Source: JBCBJX01 sp038522735
GTDB lineage: Bacteria; Pseudomonadota; Alphaproteobacteria; Caulobacterales; Parvularculaceae
Reading direction: 5' to 3'
Length of the DNA: 29,304 nt
NCBI GenBank assembly: GCA_038522735.1
Contig: JBCBJX010000032.1
Coordinates: 1 to 29,304 of the forward strand
Both the position numbers and the translations under genes were made by a program. Below the pieces are notes generated by a model. It was not told the DNA's origin. It did no database searches and saw nothing but the letters and a program-made list of their open reading frames with translations. Positions 24,603 through 29,304 of this stretch are shown here, in pieces (positions within the stretch are counted from its first letter, which is position 1; every line of letters starts with the position of its first letter).

Positions 24603-25933
24603 TGCGGCGCCCCCCAGGAGCCGTCGGCCGGCGCCTGCAGAACGATCTCGACACGGCGGTTCCGGGCATAGTCCGCAGCGCCCCGCTCCTCGACCAGCGG
24701 GCTGCGCTCGCCATAGCCGACGACGCGGTCGATACGCCCGGCGGCGAGGCCGTCGGCGACAAGGCGCTCGGACACCGCTTCGGCGCGAGCGGACGAGATG
24801 CGGTCGTTGGCGATCGCCGAACCGCGCGTGTCCGTGTGCCCCTCGATGAGAATATCGCCGTCGATCTGCTGAAGCGCGGCGGAGACTGCGGCGAGCGCCG
24901 CATCATAGGACGGCGCGACATCGCTCGAGCCGGTCCGGAAGAGCGCGCCGTCGGGCGATTCCCCGAGGATGCGGATGATCGCGAACGGTCCGTTCACCTC
25001 GAACTCCAGCGACCGCCCGAGATACGGGGCGAGCACGGTGCGCGGATCAAAATCCGCAGTGGGCGCGGCACCTGCGAGGAGGAGCGATCGGCCGCCGCCG
25101 ATCTCGTCGGCGAGGTCTCCGGCCGGCCGGGCCGCCGCATAGAGGAGACCGCTGAACGCAATATAGGCGGCCGCAAGCAGCCCGCCCGCCGCGGCGAAAA
25201 TCGTCCAGAGGGGGATTGATCTGACGAGCCGCTCCGTCTCGGACGGCTCGCGCCCTCGCCAGGCGGGCGAGAGAGCGCGCTCCGGCGCAGGACGCTGGTT
25301 CTGCAGGGTACGGTAGAGGCCGTCGACCAGGTTTGCGAGGTGGCCGCTCTCGCGAACCCGGTACTTCCCCTCGAACCCGAAGGCGAGGACGTAATAGGCG
25401 AGCTGCAGGAAGCCGGCGTTGACGCCGGGCTCTTTCTTCGCGCGGTCGATGATCGAGAAGACTTTCTCGCCGCCGTCCCGTTCCTTGTGAAACTCAGCAA
25501 GAAGCGTCTTCTCCGACCAGCCGTGCTCGTGCCCCCAGGGCGTCGCCATCGCCGCCTCGTCGATCATGGTGCAGAGCATGTAGCGGGCGGCGAGCACGGT
25601 CGCCTCGGCGACGCCGCGCGTCCGGGCGCTGGCGTCGAAGGCGCGCACCTCGTCTGCGACCCGGGCGCGCAAAGCGGGAACGCTATCGACGCGCGCCGTG
25701 CCGCGGATCTGCGCGGCGCTCAAAAGAAGCGGAGCGGCCGCGGCGACCAGCGGCTCGTCCGCAGCCAGCGGATCGAACGCCCCGCCCGGCGCCGCGGCGG
25801 GGCTTGCAGGGCGGGCTGGCGCCGGGCGCGCGGCCGCCGGCGGCGTTTTCGGTTTCGGGGCCGCGCCGCCCGGCGAGGGAATGATCACCGTGCGGTCCAG
25901 CGGGGAGGAGAAAGGATCGTCCGGATCGCTCAT
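24599..25933 (-). CDS. tssL: T6SS membrane subunit TssL with OmpA-like peptidoglycan-binding domain
   Basis: TssL (DotU/IcmH family) forms the inner-membrane complex with TssM. The 444-residue protein begins with a disordered extension carrying LDRTVIIPSPGG (residues 12-23, Thr15), then a Pro/Ala-rich stretch, the cytoplasmic DotU helical domain (about 60-215, with CTMIDEAAMATPWG at 121-134), one transmembrane helix (about 241-265) and an OmpA-family domain (about 318-434, with IEGHTDTRG at 363-371 and NRRVEI at 425-430). The OmpA motif predicts direct binding to peptidoglycan. In A. tumefaciens a threonine at the equivalent N-terminal place of TssL is phosphorylated by PpkA and bound by Fha. 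The ATG at 25933 is 1 nt after the tssK stop. Confidence 0.95.
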   Translation of the reverse strand: MSDPDDPFSSPLDRTVIIPSPGGAAPKPKTPPAAARPAPARPASPAAAPGGAFDPLAADEPLVAAAAPLLLSAAQIRGTARVDSVPALRARVADEVRAFDASARTRGVAEATVLAARYMLCTMIDEAAMATPWGHEHGWSEKTLLAEFHKERDGGEKVFSIIDRAKKEPGVNAGFLQLAYYVLAFGFEGKYRVRESGHLANLVDGLYRTLQNQRPAPERALSPAWRGREPSETERLVRSIPLWTIFAAAGGLLAAAYIAFSGLLYAAARPAGDLADEIGGGRSLLLAGAAPTADFDPRTVLAPYLGRSLEFEVNGPFAIIRILGESPDGALFRTGSSDVAPSYDAALAAVSAALQQIDGDILIEGHTDTRGSAIANDRISSARAEAVSERLVADGLAAGRIDRVVGYGERSPLVEERGAADYARNRRVEIVLQAPADGSWGAPQ

Positions 25934-25934
25934 A

Positions 25935-27269
25935 TCAGCCCGCCTGCCGGATCGCCCAGAGATGGACAGTGATTCCGGGCAGCGACCCGCCGACATGGAC
26001 GGCGAAACCGGCCGAGCGCTTCAGCCCCTCCCAGTACTCGCCCTGGCGTTCGAGCTCGAAATAGGTCTTGCCCGCATGAAACGGGATCTGGCGCGGCGCG
26101 ACCGGAAGCGGTCGCACCCGGACGCCCGGAAGCTGGACCGTAATCAAATCCCGGATCACTTCCACGCCGCCGATCTTCACCTGCTGAGGAAAGGCGCGGC
26201 GGACGTCTTCCGACGGCATGTCGGCTCCGACGGCGAGAACGAACTGTGCGGACTCATAGAGCGAGGCGTCCCCCACCTCGGCGACGCGGATGCCATATTT
26301 CTTCTCCGGCAGCGGGATCTGCACCGCAGACGGATCGCCGACGAAAGAAAGAGCGCGCCGCGCCTCCTCGGCGACGGGGGCGAACGCGGCCGCTGCATCG
26401 CCATGCGCATAGTCCGGAAACGTCGCCGGCAGCTTATCCGGCCGGGCGAAAACGGCAAGGTCGCCGCAAAGCGCGATCGCGAGCTTGAAAGCGTCTTCCG
26501 GGTGCGTCTTCATCGCTGCGGCGTGGCGGAAGAGCGGCGCATAACGATTGAGGGTCTGAAGAAGGAGAAAATCGGAGACGTCCGCAACGCCGCCCCGGCC
26601 GGCGGCCGACACGCGATCCGCGAGCGCCTGGGCGCGGTTCTCGATAAGGCCGCCGATCTGCCTCAGAAAATCCTTCAGGCCGCCTGCGGCGTCCATACGG
26701 AGCGCTGGCGGTGCGAACGCGGCGTCCAACACGACACCGCCGTCCGGCCGAACATCCGCAATCCGGCAAACCGGCAGCGAGGCGAGCCCGGAGCCGACAC
26801 CGTCGGCCCCCTCCACCGCGAGAGAAAACCGGAGCGTCGCGATATCGACATCCGCCGGCTCCGTCGCCGCTTCGGTCACGACATCGCGGCACTCAAGGGA
26901 CGCGACGCGACGACGGCTTGAGCCTCCTTCATCCGCCTCTTGATCACCATCCCGGAGGGTCGGCGTCGTCAGGAGGATTTTCTTGCCGATCGCTTTTTCA
27001 TCGACGGAAATCACCTCGGGAGCGGCGTCATGGGTCGGGCAGTCGAACAGCCCGCCATCGGGCAGAACGCCGGCGGCGCGGGAGACAGAGATCTGACCCG
27101 CGCCGAGCAGCGCTTCATCGACCTGCAGCTTCTCGAAGCCCCAGCGATGGGAGAAACCAGCCGTCACGCGCGCGTCGACCAGACGCTCGACATAACGCGC
27201 TTCCTGTTGAAAATGCTGGGGACGGAGGAACATGCCCTCCGTCCACGCGACTTTGGATCGCCACGACAC
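25935..27269 (-). CDS. tssK: T6SS baseplate-membrane connector TssK
   Basis: TssK trimers dock the baseplate to TssL/TssM. The 444-residue protein has the conserved N terminus VAWTEGMFLRPQHFQQ (7-22), a shoulder domain with LPDGGLFDCP and a C-terminal domain with FELERQGEYWE. The start is GTG at 27269, with an AGGGAAGG ribosome-binding site upstream; no ATG fits the conserved N terminus. It begins 42 nt after tssJ. The length is the usual one. Confidence 0.95.
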   Translation of the reverse strand: MSWRSKVAWTEGMFLRPQHFQQEARYVERLVDARVTAGFSHRWGFEKLQVDEALLGAGQISVSRAAGVLPDGGLFDCPTHDAAPEVISVDEKAIGKKILLTTPTLRDGDQEADEGGSSRRRVASLECRDVVTEAATEPADVDIATLRFSLAVEGADGVGSGLASLPVCRIADVRPDGGVVLDAAFAPPALRMDAAGGLKDFLRQIGGLIENRAQALADRVSAAGRGGVADVSDFLLLQTLNRYAPLFRHAAAMKTHPEDAFKLAIALCGDLAVFARPDKLPATFPDYAHGDAAAAFAPVAEEARRALSFVGDPSAVQIPLPEKKYGIRVAEVGDASLYESAQFVLAVGADMPSEDVRRAFPQQVKIGGVEVIRDLITVQLPGVRVRPLPVAPRQIPFHAGKTYFELERQGEYWEGLKRSAGFAVHVGGSLPGITVHLWAIRQAG

Positions 27270-27311
27270 GCGAGCCGCCTTCCCTGTTCAGGCGTCGCCG
27301 CGCACGGGCGG

Positions 27312-27779
27312 CTATTTCGCCTCGATCGCCACCGCGCGGTCGTCGATCCGCACGGTTATCTTTTTCTTGCCGCGAATGCGCTCCAGCCGGCGCGGCTCAA
27401 GCTCTGCAAGCGCCCGCCACTCGACCTCGTCCGGCTCCCTGACGAGAGCGACGACGCCGATATGGGTCGCCCCTTTGTCGAGCTCCGGCTTCAGATCGAC
27501 CGTCGCGTCGGGGGCCACGAGGATCTCCTCGGCGCCGACCAGATCGTCGCCGAGAGCTGCGGTCGGATCGTGGAGGAAGCTTTTGTAGTCCGCCGCCCAG
27601 AACGCGTCGGGCGCACGGAGCTGGACGATCCGCACCAAGACGGCGCGTCCCTCGCCTGACGGGCCGGCGTTGACGCCGGCGGCCGCCGAGATCTGAAGCG
27701 ACGCCGACTTTCCTCCGCCCCCGCCGCACGCGGAAAGGAGCGCCGCGGCGGCGAGCGCAACGACCGATACTTTCGCCAT
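27312..27779 (-). CDS. tssJ: T6SS outer-membrane lipoprotein TssJ
   Basis: TssJ anchors the trans-envelope complex in the outer membrane and binds the TssM C terminus. The 155-residue protein has a signal peptide with lipobox LLSA-Cys18, a Gly-rich spacer and a transthyretin-like beta sandwich with VRIVQLRAPDAFWAADY (about 49-65), the family region that holds the first strand and helix. The ATG at 27779 has GGAG about 6 nt upstream; an earlier in-frame start at 27794 would place extra charged residues before the signal peptide. It lies between hcp and tssK. Confidence 0.9.
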   Translation of the reverse strand: MAKVSVVALAAAALLSACGGGGGKSASLQISAAAGVNAGPSGEGRAVLVRIVQLRAPDAFWAADYKSFLHDPTAALGDDLVGAEEILVAPDATVDLKPELDKGATHIGVVALVREPDEVEWRALAELEPRRLERIRGKKKITVRIDDRAVAIEAK

Positions 27780-27796
27780 CGCTCCGCCCCTCACCG

Positions 27797-28279
27797 TCAG
27801 GTCGTGACGTTTTTCGCGATGTCGAACTTCGCTTTCGTCGCCTTGCCCTTCGAACCGTCTTTACCCTGCTCTGTGTATTCGACCTCGATCGCGCCGAAGT
27901 TCAGGGTGACGCTTTCGACAAGCAGGTCCTCGCCGCCGCTGCCGCCGGTCTGGTAGCTGGAGATGAGAACGTCCGTCATCGTGATTTTGAGGTATTCAAG
28001 CGGCTTTTCGCCGGCCTTGCGGGCGATGAGCGTCGCCGTCGGGACGTGCTTGCCGTTGCTGCAGCGCTTCATCAGCTCCGGGGAGCTTTTGTCGACGAAC
28101 TTGGTGAACGACATGTCCTGGGCGCTCGCCTTACCGGCGCCGGCGCCGGCGCCCATGTGCGCGCTGCCGCTCTGAGAGACGCCCCAGCTCCAGGACAGAG
28201 CGACGATTTCGTTCGGGTGCGCGTCGTCCGCAGACTCGCCTTCGATGCCTTCAAGTTTCAAAAAGAAGTCACTGGCCAC
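27797..28279 (-). CDS. hcp: T6SS tube protein Hcp (TssD)
   Basis: Hcp hexamers stack to form the inner tube, which is expelled on sheath contraction and may carry effectors. The 160-residue length is the usual one. Family features are the start ASDFFLKLEGIEGES, the SWSWGVSQSG segment (about 29-38), the FTKFVDKSSPELM segment (about 58-70) and the C-terminal NFGAIEVEYTEQ (about 127-138). The start is GTG at 28277-28279, with a perfect AGGAGG ribosome-binding site, fitting a highly expressed structural protein. No C-terminal effector extension is present. Confidence 0.96.
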   Translation of the reverse strand: MASDFFLKLEGIEGESADDAHPNEIVALSWSWGVSQSGSAHMGAGAGAGKASAQDMSFTKFVDKSSPELMKRCSNGKHVPTATLIARKAGEKPLEYLKITMTDVLISSYQTGGSGGEDLLVESVTLNFGAIEVEYTEQGKDGSKGKATKAKFDIAKNVTT

Positions 28280-28287
28280 GGTGCATT

Positions 28288-28293
28288 CCTCCT
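28288..28293 (-). promoter_or_regulatory. Strong ribosome-binding site of hcp
   Basis: AGGAGG on the minus strand lies about 8 nt before the GTG start of hcp. It decides for the GTG at 28277-28279, because an ATG a few bases upstream is out of frame and meets a stop within a few codons. The strength fits the high dose needed of the tube protein. Confidence 0.75.
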
Positions 28294-28352
28294 ACTAGCC
28301 GATTGAAATTACGCAACCAGGCGCGACGACGCCGCCCCCTTCAAGTTCCGAT

Positions 28353-29231
28353 CTACGCCGACTTTTGTGACGGCAATTTGGAGACGAGCCGCAAGGACGC
28401 CTTCAAACCTTCAAGCTGATAGTGCGGGCGCAGATAGAACCGCGCGGAATAATAGCCGGGCGCGCCCTCGACCTCCTCGACCGCGACCTCGGCGTCGGCG
28501 AGCGGGCGCTGCGCTTTCACCGTTTCAGACGAGTTGCGGGGGTCGCCGTCCACATAATTGAGGATCCACTCCTGCAACCAGACCTGCATGTCCTCGCGCT
28601 CCTTGAAGGAGCCGATCTTGTCGCGGACGATCGCCTTCAGATAGTGAGCGAAGCGGGTCGCCGCGAAGAGGTAGGGAAGCCGCGCGGAGAGGGCCGCGTT
28701 CGCCGTCGCGTCCGGATCGTCGTAGACGGCCGGCTTCTGCAGCGACTGGGCCGAAAGGAAGGCGGCGAAGTCCGTGTTCTTCTTGTGGATGATCGGCATG
28801 AAGCCGCAATTGGCGAGCTCCTGCTCGCGCCGGTCGGAGATGGCGATTTCCGTCGGGCACTTCATATCGACGCCGCCGTCGTCGGTGGGAAAGGCGTGGA
28901 CGGGAAGCCCGGTCACGTCGCCGCCTGATTCGACGCCGCGAATGCGCGAGCACCAGCCATAGAGCTTGAAGGCGCGGGTGATGTTCGTCGCCATGGCGTA
29001 GGCCGCGTTCGCCCAGACGTATTTTGATGAATCGGCGGCTTCGGTGTCCTCCTCGAAGGCGAACTCCTCCACCGGATCGGTTTTTGCCCCATACGGAAGA
29101 CGCGCCAGGAAGCGCGGCATGGCGAGGCCGACATAGCGCGCGTCCTCGGATTCCCGGAGCGATTTCCACGCGGCGTATTCCGGCGTTGAAAAGATCTTCG
29201 CAAGATCGCGCGGATTGGAAAGCTCGTTCCA
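28353..29231 (-). CDS. tssC: T6SS contractile sheath large subunit TssC (C-terminal part, 5' end missing)
   Basis: TssC forms the contractile sheath with TssB. About 292 C-terminal residues are present out of an expected 490-500. They start at the TssC segment WNELSNPRDLAKIF and continue through SEDARYVGLAMPRFLARLPYG to the family C terminus with YYSARFYLRPHYQLEGL. The in-frame ATG at 29120 lies inside this conserved motif and is not the real start. Upstream of 29231 the frame enters a 73-bp inverted copy of the gene itself and meets a TAG within a few codons, so the break is almost certainly an assembly or library artefact at a contig end. hcp follows after 73 nt. Confidence 0.93.
   Translation of the reverse strand, partial: WNELSNPRDLAKIFSTPEYAAWKSLRESEDARYVGLAMPRFLARLPYGAKTDPVEEFAFEEDTEAADSSKYVWANAAYAMATNITRAFKLYGWCSRIRGVESGGDVTGLPVHAFPTDDGGVDMKCPTEIAISDRREQELANCGFMPIIHKKNTDFAAFLSAQSLQKPAVYDDPDATANAALSARLPYLFAATRFAHYLKAIVRDKIGSFKEREDMQVWLQEWILNYVDGDPRNSSETVKAQRPLADAEVAVEEVEGAPGYYSARFYLRPHYQLEGLKASLRLVSKLPSQKSA
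29082..29154. repeat. Left arm of 73-bp perfect inverted repeat (inside tssC)
   Basis: This stretch of tssC is repeated without mismatch, as reverse complement, at 29232-29304. It encodes the conserved ESEDARYVGLAMPRFLARLPYG part of the sheath protein, so it is the genuine copy. A 77-nt spacer separates the arms. Confidence 0.97.
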
Positions 29232-29304
29232 GGAATCCGAGGACGCGCGCTATGTCGGCCTCGCCATGCCGCGCTTCCTGGCGCGTCTTCCGTATGGGGC
29301 AAAA
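29232..29304. repeat. Right arm of 73-bp perfect inverted repeat (probable fold-back artefact)
   Basis: This is the exact reverse complement of 29082-29154 and ends exactly at the last base of the window. In the tssC frame it is nonsense with a TAG stop, and it begins at a codon boundary directly after the conserved WNELSNPRDL segment. Such a terminal self-inverted copy is typical of chimeric fold-back reads extending a contig. A real genomic inversion cannot be ruled out from this sequence alone. Confidence 0.9.

Noticed and set aside
28353..29120. tssC read as a complete 255-aa protein starting at the ATG at 29120
   Set aside because: The ATG lies inside the conserved GLAMPRFLARLPYG motif, and conserved TssC sequence continues in frame upstream to 29231, so this is not a natural start.
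28913..29302. Minus-strand open frame of 129 codons at the window end
   Set aside because: It is created by the inverted repeat joined to tssC in another frame and has no family similarity.

Overview
The window is GC-rich DNA from an alphaproteobacterium. The clearest lineage marker is the gene pair hemD, mic60 (mitofilin, COG4223 type) and hemY on the plus strand, divergent from tsaD and gpsA, an arrangement typical of Alphaproteobacteria. I cannot name the genus from sequence alone.

Region 1 (about 1-7220) is core housekeeping DNA. It holds a small membrane-anchored protein of unknown function (58-453), gpsA (phospholipid precursor synthesis), tsaD (tRNA t6A modification), hemD (tetrapyrrole synthesis), mic60 (inner-membrane mitofilin homologue), hemY (TPR membrane protein) and a tRNA-Thr(CGU) gene at 7147-7221.

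Region 2 (about 7420-29231) is a type VI secretion system (T6SS) locus. Apart from one convergent plus-strand lipoprotein gene (7420-8508), all genes are on the minus strand, with gaps of at most about 75 nt and several ATGA overlaps. In transcription order they are tssC (5' truncated), hcp/tssD, tssJ, tssK, tssL (with an OmpA-like domain), tssM, tagF, pppA, fha/tagH, tssE, tssF, tssG, tssH/clpV, an unknown 93-aa protein, a transmembrane Ser/Thr kinase in the PpkA position, a CE4 polysaccharide-deacetylase lipoprotein and a small TPR-like lipoprotein. These cover the sheath (TssC), tube (Hcp), membrane complex (TssJLM), baseplate (TssEFGK), sheath recycling (TssH) and the threonine-phosphorylation control pathway (kinase, PppA, Fha, TagF). 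TssA, TssB, VgrG, PAAR and effector/immunity genes are not in the window.

Three points stand out. (a) TssL has an N-terminal threonine motif (Thr15, RTVIIP) and the kinase has a similar motif at its own C-terminal tail (Thr627, KTAIFTP). This suggests a phospho-switch read by the FHA protein. (b) The kinase has an atypical active site (DFS for DFG, GAP for GTP) and a predicted extracytoplasmic sensor plus HAMP region. It sits in a group with a lipoprotein deacetylase carrying a LysM-like domain, and a LysM lipoprotein lies convergent to that group. This looks like a cell-wall module attached to the secretion system. (c) The last 73 bases are a perfect inverted copy of 29082-29154 and break the tssC frame. 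This is most likely a fold-back assembly artefact at a contig end.
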